Of a stretch of DNA of 64,000 bases, positions 34,305 to 46,642 are shown in pieces. The position numbers were made by a program, and so were the translations under genes. The first letter of the stretch is position 1; each line of letters begins with the position of its first letter. The notes below the pieces were generated by a model, which saw only the letters and a program-made list of their open reading frames with translations, was not told the origin of the DNA and made no database searches. Source of the stretch: Punica granatum (Eukaryota; Streptophyta; Magnoliopsida; Myrtales; Lythraceae); assembly GCF_007655135.1 (NCBI RefSeq), contig NC_045131.1, forward strand, positions 6,882,001-6,946,000, given 5' to 3'.

Positions 34305-37300
34305 ATGGCATCATCATTTGCCAATTTTCTCGTGTCTCCTCCATTGGTGCCGGGCTTGGAATTAGTTAGGCCTCGTCGCCGGGTCCTAGCTAGGAATGCT
34401 CCTGGCGGAGGCGACCAGGCGGTCTCATTGCTCGAGCCGGTCGCACTTAATGGGACCCCTCCTGCTCCTACTCCGGTGGCGGATAAGGAAGAAAGAAGTT
34501 TTGAGTCCGTGGTAGGAGGGAACGGGCGTTTCGGCCTGGCATTCGAGGTCGAGAAGGAAAGGTTGCCTGCAAGCAAGGAGAAGAAGGGGAAGGAACAACT
34601 GAGAAGGTTCGATGATGGTATGGGTGTGGATAAGTTGGAGATTCTGTGGGATGATGGGTATGGGAGTATGACCATTAAGGATTATCTCGATGCCTCGAAG
34701 GAGATATTGAAGCCCGATGGAGGCCCGCCCCGATGGTTTTGCCCTATTGAGTGTGGTCAGCCCTTGAAGGATTCTCCAGTCCTTTTGTTTTTGCCTGGTA
34801 ATACTTGCATTCACGTTAGTATATGTCCTGGTGTCGGTTTAGAGAATTCGCGCGTTAACTTCCATCCCATTGTTGGGTACGTGAAGTGCCACGTTAAGTG
34901 GGTAGGAACTTCTGCAGTAAGAGAGGGAAAATAAGTGGGCGAATGTTGTGGTTGAGACTGGAAACGAGCAGGAGAAAACTTGATGGAATGTTAAACGGTA
35001 TAAGTTGGTTCTAAAAGTTCATTAAAAACTTTTGGAGGAATGAAGTATTGATGATCGGATATTTTTTGTTTTGGCATATGAATGACAAAGTACTGATATT
35101 ACTCGCTATTCAGAAGTGGTTTTTCTTTTTCGGTAATGTCATGTGGCATGTTGCAAGTAGTTAATTTGACATCTTGAAGTTCTTCAACGGCCTGCATTGT
35201 GGAAGATGGTTTACAGAACTGCTCTCGTGCAGGTCTTGATGGCATGGGAATGGGCCTCATTTTGCACCATAAAGCACTTGGGAGGTAAGTAACGTCCTGT
35301 TGTTCCCATTTTTATGAAATCCTCTGTTCTTCAAAGATGTTTATATGCTTGAGTGCTTTGTGAGGACGATTGTGAATACCCGAATCCAAATTGCTTGGTC
35401 TCAAGCAGAGGTTCTTATGCAGAATTCTCACACTGCAGGGTCTTTGAGGTCCGATGCTTGCATATTCCTGTTCAAGATCGGACACCCTTTGAAGGTCCGA
35501 AACCTTCAAACACTATATATCATAGGTTGAATGATGTTGAGTTGTCTCTATATTTGCATCATGTGTTCAAGGTTGAATACCCCTATGCCATTATTTTGGT
35601 TTCAGTCCGATGAATCCTTTTTACTGCAGGGCTCATGAAGCTAGTCGAGGAGACTGTGAGACTTGAGCATGCTACTTCTCCAAAGAAGCCCATCTATCTG
35701 GTCGGGGATTCCTTTGGAGGATGCCTTGCTCTTGCTGTCGCTTCTCGTAACCCTTCCATTGACCTGGTAGTAATACTCGCCAATCCAGGTTAGTTTCTCA
35801 GTTCAATTTTTCAGTTTCTAAATCAAATTAAATTAGCAAAACACAATTAAGAATTATTAGTTTTACGAGAAGATTTAAATCACTTTTGTTTTATTTTAGC
35901 TACGTCATTTGGGCGGTCGCAGCTGCAACCTCTGTTGCCTGTGTTGGAGGCTTTGCCCGATGAGCTCCACTTCACCATTCCCTATCTCCTTAGCTTTGTA
36001 ATGGGTAAGTTCTTGCCTGCCGTGGACTGACTGCACCTAGGGATGGACTGAGGGGGGGACTGAGGGGGGGACGGTCGCTCCCCTTAAAAATTTGACGTTA
36101 TAAAGAAATTTATATATTATATATAGTCTTTTTTTATGAAAATCATTCTATTCGCCCTCTTAAATCGGGAGCATTATCATTTTATGCTCCCCTCAAAGAG
36201 TTCACCTCCCTCAATCAAAATCCTGGGTCCATCCTTGACTGCACTCAAGCTCTTTTCCATTAAAACCATGCAATTTCTTATGCTAAAGATTTTGTTTGTT
36301 AATTCTTACTATTGTTGCTTGTTGTGACATAAGGTGATCCCATGAAGATGGCAATGGTCAACATAGATGATAAAATTCCCCCTAGACTTCAACTGGAACA
36401 GTTATCAGGCAATCTCACCGCTTTATTGCCCCGACTCTCTGTAAGAAACGTTGGATTTGTTTGGAACTAGTTTCTTTCTCTTTTTTCTTTTGGTGTTTTT
36501 GAATTCGTGATTCGTTCAATGTCTATGTCAGACGCTAAGTGGCATCATACCCAAAGGAACTCTTCTCTGGAAACTCAATTTGTTTAAGTCAGCTGCTTCT
36601 TATGCTAATTCTCGACTTCATGCCATCAGAGCCGAAGTTCTCGTGCTTACTAGGTAATACTGATCTCTCTTATTTTTTACCTCAACGTCATTTATTTTCT
36701 ATTGCTTTCCACATGCTGGTAGTATTGTGACACATCTTTCTTCAGTGGGAAGGATAACATGATTCCGAGTAGGGAAGAAGGTCAGCGGCTTGTAAAATCA
36801 ATACGAAACTGTAGAGTTCGGCACTTTAAAGACAATGGACATACTCTCTTAATGGTAAATGTTAATTTGAGTTAAATGCATTTTGCCTCCCAATCTTTAG
36901 GCCTAGTGGCAAAGTGCCCCCCGACCTTAAAAATTTTACACTATACCACATGACCTATTTAAAAATAAACAAAGTGCTCCTACAATTGCCTTTCCGATCA
37001 GTTTTCCAGCCAAATCTAAATAAATAATAAAATGAGTAGAAAAAGAAGGAGAACGTCAAAGAGAAAAAGCTGCGAGTAACAGAAGGAGCGGTCATCGCCT
37101 GCCGCCCGACCACCATCACCAAGGGAAAATCATCGGACGCCTCTCATGCCACCAGTGACCTCACACTCCCCCTTCTCTCCCAAAATTGCACTCTTTATCA
37201 CCCCCTCACCCCCTCGACATAGATTTACAAGCCCACTAATTTATGAACTCAGGAGTTCAAAAACCAATTGCAAACAACAATACTGCGGTGCAGATTCATA

Positions 37301-39810
37301 AGCCATTAACCACCACATGACTGTTCTAGGGTTCCACGATAATTAACATGACGGATTGGTGGAGCAATGACCGATATTTCCAAAGGAAAAGAAACATATA
37401 AAATCACACTTCTTGGAATTATTGTAATACCCATCAGACAAGATGACGACGACAGTGGAGAAGAAGGACAACCAGAAAATGGATTGAAACAAGTAATGTT
37501 GGGGGAAACAACAGGGCGAACAACAAAATTTTGCTTATTGGGAGGTTAACAGAGTTATGAATTTTCAGAGCTCTCTTTCATCCTCCTCAAGAGAGAGATC
37601 TAAGGGGAGCAGATAAGTGTCCGAGAACTTGCCCTGGGCCGTGGTGGATGGGCGGCAGCAACCACCATCCCCTTCTATCCCTCATCTCCCTCTCTCCCTC
37701 TCCGATGTCATGGTTTTATTTCTTCTAATTTTTTATTATATATATTTAATTTTTAAAAATTATTTTCTAAAATCCGAAACTAATTATTTTTTGGCCGGAA
37801 AACTGATCGGAAAGACAATCGGAGGAGCACTTTGTTTATTTTTAAAAAGGTCAGGTGGTGTAGTGCAAAATTTTTAAAGTCGGGGGGCACTTCGCCACTA
37901 GGCCTAAAGATTGGGGGGCAAAATGCATTTTACTCATGTTAATTTAGTTCATCTTCATGTAAAATGACCTATCTTATTTTTTCTTTTGTTCGGCGATAGC
38001 CGAGTACCTGTCTGTTTGACAATGTCTTTGCTCTGTTATAACAGGAAGAAGGCATTAACTTGCTGACAGTCATTAAAGGTACTCGCACATACCGGCGGTC
38101 AAGGAGGCACGATGACATCTCTGATTTCCTCCCCCCCAGTATGTGGGAATTCAAAACCGGATTCGAGCAGATCATCGGGTAATAACTCAGCAGGACAATG
38201 CTGTGGTAGTTTTCTTCTATTCCTGTCATCACATGTCTCTGCAAACATTAGTTGCATCATGCTGTCAATCAAAATTGACTGACATCCTAAGTCAAAATGA
38301 AATTGCAGGTTATTGCGTTATGCTTGTAGTTCTGTACTCTACTCGACTTTAGAGGACGGGACGATTGTGAAAGGTCTATCAGGGGTCCCATCAAAAGGTC
38401 CAGTGTTGTTAGTGGGTTATCATATGTTAATGGGCTTTGAGCTCTATTCTCTGGTTGAAGAATTTCTACGGGAGAAGAACGTTCTCGTGAGGGGTGTGGC
38501 CCATCCGGAGCTGTTCATGGGGAATGTGGATAGCCCAACTTCAGAATTTTCCTTGCCCGATTGGTTTAAAGTTTTTGGAGCTGTCCCTGTGACAGCGAGT
38601 AACCTCTACAAATTGCTCGCGACGAACTCTCATGCTCTACTTTACCCCGGTGGTGCGCGCGAGGCTCTCCATTATAAGGTTTGTTGAGTATTTCTTTTGG
38701 TTACTGTTAAGCATCCGAGGTCTCTAGAAAGCTGAAACTGCTTGGAATTGAAATAACGCTAGCAGAATCGATTAGCCAAGATATATCAGAATAAAATGTA
38801 TTCAGGACAGAATGTTTCTTCTCAGAGAATTGCCTTACCGTGTTGCTTCTGTAGCAATTTGTGCTGTTTACTGAATTGATTTTCGACATCATTTATTAGT
38901 TTTCTGACATATGCAGGGTGAAGAGTACAAGGTTATATGGCCTGATCAACCAGAATTTGTGAGAATGGCTGCTCGATTCGGGGCCACTATTGTACCATTC
39001 GGAGCTGTTGGGGAGGATGACATCGTAGAAGTAAGCTTGCTCTGCTGCTTATTTTGTTGTTAAATTTGCTCGTCTTGAATGACCCCTTGGTATGAAATGG
39101 ACTAGTTTTCAGACTCTGAGGAGCTTCTTTATCCCGAGTTAGACGTTCAGGTCAATATCTAATTATTCTGGTGGTTGATGCCCTCGTACTTTTGAATTTG
39201 CAGTATGTCCTTGATTACAACGATATGATGAAGATTCCTTTTCTTAACGACTACATCAGGGAATTCAATCAGAAGACAATAAGAATGAGGTATGGATCTT
39301 ATAATTGTTCTGTTTGAATAGCAAATATGACTTGCCCGCATTTACGGTCGAGGCACGGATTTGTAGATCGGAAAGCTGGGCCAATGGAACCAATTTATGT
39401 CCCTTGCTTACCCTTTTCAATTAGTTTCATCATATGTTCATTGACATACATCTCGAGTGCATATACCTAGGTCCTATTCGTCTGACATGACAATATACCT
39501 TGATCACAGGGACAGTGGGAGTGGTGAAGTAGCTAACCAGCCGCTTTTCCTTCCGGGGATTTTGCCAAAAGTACCAGGAAGGATGTACTATTTGTTCGGG
39601 AAGCCCATTGAGACTGGTGGAAAAGAGAAAATACTCATGGACAAGAAGAACGCCTCTGAGCTCTACTTGCAGATAAAGTCCGAAGTCGAACGTGGAATGG
39701 CTTACTTGCTCAAGAAGCGAAAGGAGGATCCTTACAGAAACATATTTGATCGAGTCACTTATCGGGTCCTCCATTCTCCAAGCAATGAGATCCCAGGATT
39801 CAAGCCATGA
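34305..39810 (+). CDS. PES2: Phytyl ester synthase/diacylglycerol acyltransferase-like, chloroplast (735 aa, 13 exons)
   Basis: Exons: 34305-34797, 35233-35284, 35439-35494, 35630-35788, 35900-36004, 36334-36440, 36532-36653, 36746-36854, 38045-38178, 38309-38678, 38917-39030, 39204-39289, 39510-39810. All junctions are GT-AG and the frame stays open for 2208 nt. The N-terminus looks like a plastid transit peptide. Then comes an alpha/beta-hydrolase region with LPG-DGMG and the nucleophile motif GDSFGG (about residue 230). The C-terminal half (from about residue 480) is an LPLAT/DGAT2-like acyltransferase with GPVLLVGYHMLMG and LYPGGAREALHYK. Arabidopsis PES1/PES2 transfer acyl groups to free phytol and diacylglycerol in senescing or stressed plastids; the length fits the family (about 700 aa). 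Intron 8 carries a 1067-bp transposon. It is the only intact copy of the pair. PES1 and PES2 orthology is not separable by eye. Confidence 0.93.
36037..36233. mobile_element. Small MULE-like MITE in PES intron 5, unit 2
   Basis: This is the same element as 14578-14763, at the same intron position and with one target copy mutated (ctgactgcac). It contains a short internal duplication of ggactgagggggg. Confidence 0.55.
36869..37935. mobile_element. Mutator-like non-autonomous element in PES intron 8, unit 2 only
   Basis: The 1067-bp insert has long terminal inverted repeats (about 150 bp; left end gagttaaatgcattttgcc, right end on the complement gagtaaaatgcattttgcc) and a 10-bp target duplication atgttaattt (36859-36868, 37936-37945). 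The interior has no transposase-like frame. The empty site is present in unit 1 (about 16134-16160). Confidence 0.9.
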
Positions 39811-40074
39811 ACAAGGGTAACCCATCGAATATACAAATATTAATTAGACGAGACAGCATTTCTTTTGCAACAGGTAAACAGGCATTCATAGTGGAAATAC
39901 GTAAAGGTTGGGTGTTGTACATCATTTTTACGGGAATTTTGTCTTTAGAAATGAGTCGCTCTTTGGCCTTTTACTCCAATAGCTTTCCCGATTTCTTTCT
40001 GTACTCTGTATTTCTCGGATTTTACATGTAAGATCGTTGAAGATAACAATGATTTAATCTTCGAAGTTGTATCC

Positions 40075-40530
40075 TATGAGACATCAGTTAGGGTCTACGT
40101 ATACAAAGAGAAAGCTCAGGCTAACTCCACAACATTCAATCAATTGCCACTAACAGTCAGCTCGTCGGGCAGTCGAGTTTCCACGATCGCACCTGTTAAA
40201 ACTCAAAAATCAGTGACAAGCTTGGTGTCAATTCTTAGAAATCAATCGACCCTTAGATTCGAGGCCGATAACGCTGTAGTGCTCTAGCTGGTGTCAATTC
40301 TTAGAAATCAATCGACCCTTAGATTCGAGGCCGATAACGTTGTAGTGCTCTAGCAGCTGTTCTGAATTCACAGTCCTCTGATTATTACCCAGAAAAGAGA
40401 GCTATCCGGTTGACATAGTTCATCACTTTAATTGTGTGTTAAGCGCAGATTGTCTATGCAAATCTTGGGATAAACATATTCTGCGTAGGGAGCCGGAAAG
40501 CGCAATGTATGAGAACATAACATGCGATCT
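40075..40530 (+). repeat. Piece of a third, truncated unit containing fragment D copy 3
   Basis: Directly after the PES 3' UTR the sequence switches to material that in units 1 and 2 lies before pseudogene C (6941-7330 and 26418-26800). Fragment D is open (40075-40287, ending ADNAVVL and TAG). A 66-bp tandem duplication (40288-40353) repeats its last 21 codons and stop. Similarity fades after about 40530, before the MITE palindrome. Confidence 0.8.
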
Positions 40531-41644
40531 AGAAACTATCTCCAATCACTAATGTACTTGTTTGTGATCGATCATATGCAAAAGACATAAAAGTTCTCCC
40601 TTGATAAGGGGAGCAAGGGGTCACGAACCGTTCGAGTATAACGGACGGGTCACCGGCCCTGATATAATCTCAACTGCACCAACTTCAGAGAAGTCGAAGT
40701 ACAATGAGCTAAACTCGTTGTTTCTTAAAAGTAATAAAATAAAATGAAAATATATGAGAGAAAAATGACACACTCCAATCTCTTTCAACGTAAACTTCGC
40801 TCGTGTCAGCTCTCACTTTAATAAAATGCGCTCTTTTTTTTTCTCAATTATTATTTTTCTCTTATTAGTAATTAATTAATTATGATTATTATTATTATAA
40901 TTTTTCCTTCCTTTCTTCCTACTCGCCTTGTTCTCTGCTCAATACACCAACGCGTAGGGAGCGAGCTCGTAACAATGGCGTGAAGGAACTGCAAAACCCT
41001 CTCTCTTGCCTGCTGACACAACCTTTCAAATTTCCCTCGCTCTCTCTCACCTTCTCCGCCACTCTACCGGCAGTTCCTAGGCGCCAAGCGCGGCATCAAG
41101 ACAGGTAGCTTCCTCCTCTTGTCTTGGCGGTTCCGGGATGTCCAGATCGCCCCGTGCTCGATACCGATTATCTGACTCGCTACTCAGTCAAATCATCCCA
41201 GTTGATTAAGCAGTTTTCTTCGTTCAGTTTGATCGTTTTCAGCCTCCAGTGGGCTTCCCGCTTTGCTCTGTAGGGAACCAATTGAGAAAGATATCAGGAT
41301 TATGATCATTCGTGACACGAGTAATTTGCTTGATTGAAGTGTGTGGCCATGGCGAGTCCGCGAACATGAATAAGTCATTCAATATTTATTTATATTTTGC
41401 GGATTCTGAGCAATGATGGTCGAATCAGTGGTCTTCAACTGTCATCTTTGTATTTTCTTTGCCACCAAGCATAATACATGGGGAGGGGAGTTTTTGTATT
41501 ATATGTGATTTTTGTATGAATTATGGAGTTTCAGATGTAAATGGGAGACTGCTAGCATAATTCTATACCAAGGATCGCGACGATCCACTTTAGTCCCTTT
41601 TCGTCATCGTTCGGTTTGCTGATTTGTTCTCATGCCAAATAGGT
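40531..41644. promoter_or_regulatory. Upstream region and 5' UTR of the DRB gene
   Basis: It is AT-rich to about 40960, then a ct-rich leader-like segment (40970-41104) ends in catcaagacag before gtagcttcc, a good donor. The acceptor ccaaatag at 41642 precedes the start codon by 2 bp. A 5' UTR intron of about 540 bp is therefore likely. No other gene is seen. Confidence 0.45.
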
Positions 41645-43868
41645 ATGTATAAAAACCAATTGCAAGAGTTGGCTCAACGAAGCTGCTTCAACCTGCCATC
41701 ATATTCGTGCATCAGGGAAGGGCCCGATCACGCCCCTTACTTTAAAGCTATTGTCAACTTCAATGGGGAGACTTTTGAAAGCCCGTCGTTTTGTTCTACT
41801 CTTAGACAGGCGGAACATGCTGCAGCAGAGGTGGCATTGAACGCCCTTGCTTTGAGGGGTCCTTCGAAAGCATTGGCTGCTCGAGTTTTGGTAATTCGCC
41901 AAATGCTAGCTTTTTTTGCCTTTCCTGCCATATAGATTCATGCTCATCTCTTCATCTGAAATTTCTTGATTATCCTTTCATTTGTTGATAGCTTCTCCTG
42001 TTAATTTGCATCAGTAAGGCTCTTTCACTGTGCAAGACTTTTGCAGTACCAAGTTGCCTTTAATCCTAGTAGTGAGCACCAAAGCGATGTTTGTAAATGT
42101 ATAGCAGGAATCGTTGTTTCTCTTGGTATCGGCAATTGACTGTCTCGCGTGTATGATAGTTTGAAAGTCTCCATTAAAGATGAAGATGAATGAAAATAAC
42201 TATGGTTACTCGTATACGAGAAATCTGATTTATGGTTTTTTTCTTTGAGGAATTCTTGTAAATGTCTCCTGTCCTCTTTTGAGAAGATGGATTTACATTT
42301 CCAGTCCGGGAGACTTTATACGTCTAATGGGCATCAAAGGTCTAAGATATTGTTTCTTTGAATTTCGTTTAATGCTGGACAGGATGAAACAGGAGTTTAT
42401 AAAAATTTGCTTCAGGAGACTGCTCACCGGGCAGGACTGAAACTTCCTGTTTATACCACCGTTCGATCTGGGCCAGGCCATGTTCCCATTTTCTCATGCA
42501 CAGTTGAGCTCGCTGGAATGAGCTTTATGGGGCAGCCCGCTAGAACCAAGAAACAAGCTCAGAAAAATGCAGCCATGGCTGCTTGGTCTGCCTTGAGAAA
42601 AGGTATGTCTTTCTACTTTGACCCTTCCTTTCTTCTTTTCACTCTCATCTTTCTTCGCCTCCTTCCAGGCAAAAAGTCAACGTCCATAGGACTAAACATA
42701 ATAATCTCAGCAGAGAATTAAGCTACCTTTGTTGTATGGTGTAGTGACTCAATACTGGTCAACTTCCTTTAGTTCTACATCTCCAGCATTGGAGTCTAAA
42801 GGCAAGGAAGAGCAGGACCGAGTTACTATCGCTCGCTTTCTTGCAAATTTACGGCCAGCTGAATAAAAAAGCGTGGAAAACCAGCAACCAGAACTTAGGC
42901 CACATGTTGGACGTGTTCTACCTGCGAGAAGCCTCTACCCAGTTCAATGTCAAGGCTGGGGATACTCGGGTTTTTCGCCTGAAATATTACTGTATCAACT
43001 GTGGGAGCAAGAAAAATTACTACGGCAGCACCAGCATCAGATGATGATGTTACCATTTCTTCCATCTATTAGACCTCATCCACAGGGCTTGCTGTTCATG
43101 CATTCCATGCTTAGCTCAGAAAACTTTCAATATCTTCCAGCAGGGCAGCTACGTCCTGATCCAGATGAAGCCAGAATTGCAATTGCCACATCCGGTCCTC
43201 CATTGTGCTTATCCAATCAATTCATTACTGATCCAGTGTGCAACAGATCCAGAGTGACTATCCAAGAGCTTCCCAATGAAAAAGCTCAAGAGTCGCGTGA
43301 TTTCTCTCCAGCAGCTTCTTCAGGTGGTGAATCACGAATCTCAGTAGCGAATGATGGGAATGAAAATCAGGAGGACTATGAGATCAGATGCTGAAAGGTT
43401 TCCAAGGAAGGAAGCCCAACTTGGAGACTTAATCCGAAGTCCTCAACCCGGAGGTCTTCTTCCCAAATCTTTCATAGACTTGACACGTCCTCATATATCA
43501 GGGCCCAAGATCTTAGTGGGGTGAGTCAAATCAGATGCTTCAGACCGCCTTCACATTCCGTAGATCCTATGATAATGGGATCAGTTGGCTGGGCGCATTT
43601 TTCTGGTCCTAGACCCCAGGTTCATCCCCACCAAACGCCTGCCCCTCCAAGATTGAAAACGGGAATGAGTTCATCTTCAGCTGGACTAATGCCTGAAGGA
43701 ACAATGGGCATCCATAGTGCTCGATCCAGTTTCTTGGCACCACCTGTACGAATCCGTTCTGTTGTTCCGGTCTGTTCAGCTCCTCCTCCTTCAGGAAGAA
43801 CACCATTTCCCGGAACCGAGAGCTTGTTGAGGACCCAGAGAACTGAAAAAAAGCAGTATTTGAAGTAG
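41645..43868 (+). CDS. DRB2-like: DRB2-like double-stranded RNA-binding protein, with two in-frame stops in the last exon
   Basis: Exon 1 is 41645-41890, exon 2 42383-42602, exon 3 from 42745. It starts MYKNQLQELAQRSCFNLPSY, the classic DRB N-terminus. dsRBD1 spans residues about 1-70 and dsRBD2 about 83-155 (VYKNLLQETAHRAG, then KKQAQKNAAMAAWSALRK). DRB proteins bind dsRNA and act with DICER-LIKE proteins in small-RNA pathways. In exon 3 the frame meets TAA at 42864-42866 (about 195 residues made) and TGA at 43392-43394, yet between and after these stops it stays open to 43868 with family-like sequence (LYPVQCQGWGYSGFSPE, FLAPPVRIRSVVPVCSAPP). So the gene is either a truncated protein with both dsRBDs, a young pseudogene, or spliced in a way I cannot see. 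Confidence 0.75.
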
Positions 43869-46440
43869 AACTCACGAGCTCTAAAGCTAGGTGAGCTCCA
43901 TTGATGAAAATTAGATAGATTCTGATAGAACACACTCGTTAGATTTGTTGCTAGTCTTGGTAGTCATAGTCAATTTTTGTCGGAGCGATGGTGCTTCTAC
44001 ACGAATATTGCAGGAAAAAGTTAATCGATATTCCTAATAAACCTCGAAAAATAAATAATGACATATTGGTTGTTGATGATATGCCCTCTTATTTCATAAA
44101 TGTATGCTTGTGCTTTTCTGGTCCATATGGTCGAATATTCGTAGGTGATCTTACTCTTCTCATCATTAGTGAAGGAAGACCCTGTAATGAGATCGCAAGG
44201 ACCGATTGATTGGTAGTTTTCATAAACAATAGGATTGTAATGGCTTTTCCTTAACACACCCTCGTGACGAAGGAGAGCAGATTGTTGGTTTATACTTTAT
44301 TGGTTCAGTGCAATGAACACAGCGCAGGGTATCATCATCTTGTTGTAGGCCTTTTCCTAGCTAATGGTGGTCTGGCTTCCGGATAGGTAGGGTCCTTCGG
44401 AAATAGTTCATGTGGAATCCACGAGAAAAGAACCGCGGTTTTCCCGCTCATGTCCCGGTCGAGAGCTGGGCAAGAAAAAGGGAGGCTGGTTTCGGTTAGT
44501 CCCTTTTATGTCAATTAAATGGGCTGTTTGGCCCATGACTAGTCTATTACCTGTCGAAGTCCCTTCTCAATCTCGAATGATAGCATAGCTCTCAATTACA
44601 AAAGCTGATTTTTTTCCCCACCTTTCTTTGCACTTCTTTTTGTTTCTTTTTTTTTCCTGAAAATAATTCATATTTTATAGAGTTATTAAGGTCATTTCCA
44701 TAATTATCGTGATTGCTAACATATTTTTTTTTTATCTATTACTATTATCTATTATTTCTATAATGAAGTAAGAGACTCCCTCACGTGGAAATTTACAGTA
44801 ATATCTTTCAAATATTTTCAAGAAATCAAATATGTGAAAAAATAATCCAAATTTTGAATAATAAAATAGATAAAAATAGAAAAAATATCAGCAGCTAGAA
44901 AAACCTCTATTCGCCATGACAAGAAGTATCCAAGTCATCAATTAGAGAAACTGCCAAGTTCTTCCACGGTCTATTGAAAAGGGAAAAAAAAAAAAAAAGA
45001 AGAAGCCTACCTGCAATATAAGTTAAGCAAATATTGCCATGAAAAAAATATATATTTAATCACTAAAAGAAGGATATCCTAAACGGCAAGGAAAGAAAAT
45101 TGTTCGGTGAAAAAATAAAGTTACGAGTAACTTTCACTATGGCATGAACATAAAGATCTCTATGGTCTTAATAGTGACGGTTTTCTAGTCATTATATTTT
45201 TTTCCCTATGTTTCGAGGAAAAAAGAAACCTCTTTACTCTTTAGTCTTACTTTCACTTTTTTTTTTAAATTGTGAATGTAATAATTCAAATTAATAAATT
45301 AGACTAAATTGCGATTATGATTATAATTAAACATAAATAATTACGCTATTTTTTCTCTTCCATTCTCCATTTTCCTTTCTTTTTTCATCTGCTACCTCTA
45401 CGTGTTGTCTTTCCTTTTTTTCTTTTTAACTATATATCTATAATTAACTATATTAAAAGAAATTTTTATTGTTTGATAACATATCGAACTCGATGCATTG
45501 ATTTCAAACTTGATTGAGAGTTTCAATTCTGTTAATATTTTTGGTTTGCGCATAACGGCGTTGTATTTGTCTAATATATAATAAATAGAAAATACGACAT
45601 CAAATTCTTTTTCTTTGGTGGAAAAGTTAAAGCTGATAAAGTTGATTTGATCAGCATGGCTTATGGAACTATTAAAATCCCAAACTCTATCGTTTCTCTG
45701 TACCTTCTCTTTCTTCTGGATGACCTGTCCCTTATTTATTTCCAATTGAATTTTCTAAAATATGGGAGAAAGAAATGCCCATGTCTGGATATTTACAAAA
45801 AAAAAAGAGCCTAATCCATACTAACTATTCGGTGGGAATTCTTTTTCTTAAATCAATATTTTCACGTTTTACAGCCGATTATTAAATTATCATGATTACT
45901 ATAATGTTAAGATTGCTTCATGAATAGCTTGACGCAATCGGACGCTTTCGCATTCAACACGGGCACGATTTTATTTCTTATGTGTGAAGAATTGCTACAT
46001 GGTCATCAATCGCGGAAATAAAGCAAGAAAGGAAGACAACAAAAAATAAGGAAATAATTATCATAAAAGTAAAAGGAGAAAAACAACGGAGAAAAAAAGG
46101 ACAAAGGAATATTTATACAATAGACAAAAACAGAGAATTTTCCCGTCTATTAAGGAAATAAATAAATAAAATTAACCACGAGATTCATAGGGCAAAAATC
46201 GCACTGTCAGTGAGCGAATTTTATTTGCAGCTGTAGCATGAGGATTTAAAATCACTTTGAAATCGGTCATGCCGATGAGAGCGAGATTAGTGTCAGTCAA
46301 TAGAGTGAAGGGACAAGTAATTAGAAATATAGGATAAAAAAAAATCTGTGTGGGGGAATTATTAATTATTAATGAGGAAAGTAGAGAGAGAGAGAGAGTC
46401 GGGTGATGTTTGACTTGCCAAGACAAACTGAGGGACAGCT
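43869..46440. other. Intergenic region between DRB and the kinase gene
   Basis: I see no gene. It is AT-rich with poly-A/T runs (for example 44980-45000). Short frames on both strands lack recognisable domains. Confidence 0.7.
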
Positions 46441-46604
46441 TATAATTGGGAGTTAGCGGCGATCTGCTACTGCTTCCTTCTGCCTCTTCTGCTTCTGCTT
46501 CCTTCCTCCCCTTGTCTGTTTCCTTTCCTCCTTTTCCCTTCTTCCCGTGTAAATTACAGACAGCTCCTGTGCCCACTGTCGTCCTCAGACAGCGGTGTAA
46601 CGAG

Positions 46605-46605
<1 letters not shown>

Positions 46606-46641
<36 letters not shown>
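46606..46641. repeat. Run of 36 C in the kinase 5' leader
   Basis: An uninterrupted C homopolymer lies in a ct-rich leader. It is followed by a likely 5' UTR intron with donor gtatgtctcc (about 46669) and acceptor ttcgtgcag (about 46842). Its exact length may be affected by sequencing. Confidence 0.85.

Positions 46642-46642
<1 letters not shown>

Larger units (their letters stand above)
18452..40074. repeat. Tandem segmental duplication, unit 2
   Basis: This is the second copy of the module series. It is about 3 kb longer than unit 1 because the 380-bp array has about ten copies rather than four, a 959-bp TRIM dimer sits in A, and a 1067-bp Mutator-like element sits in intron 8 of the PES gene. 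It lacks the 736-bp element of PES intron 6 and the LINE fragment that unit 1 has. Unit similarity ends soon after the PES 3' UTR, where a displaced piece of the same unit begins at 40075. Confidence 0.92.

Noticed and set aside
37367..37549. 60-codon frame inside the 1067-bp intronic element as a transposase
   Set aside because: It is far too short and shows no transposase motif. The element appears non-autonomous.
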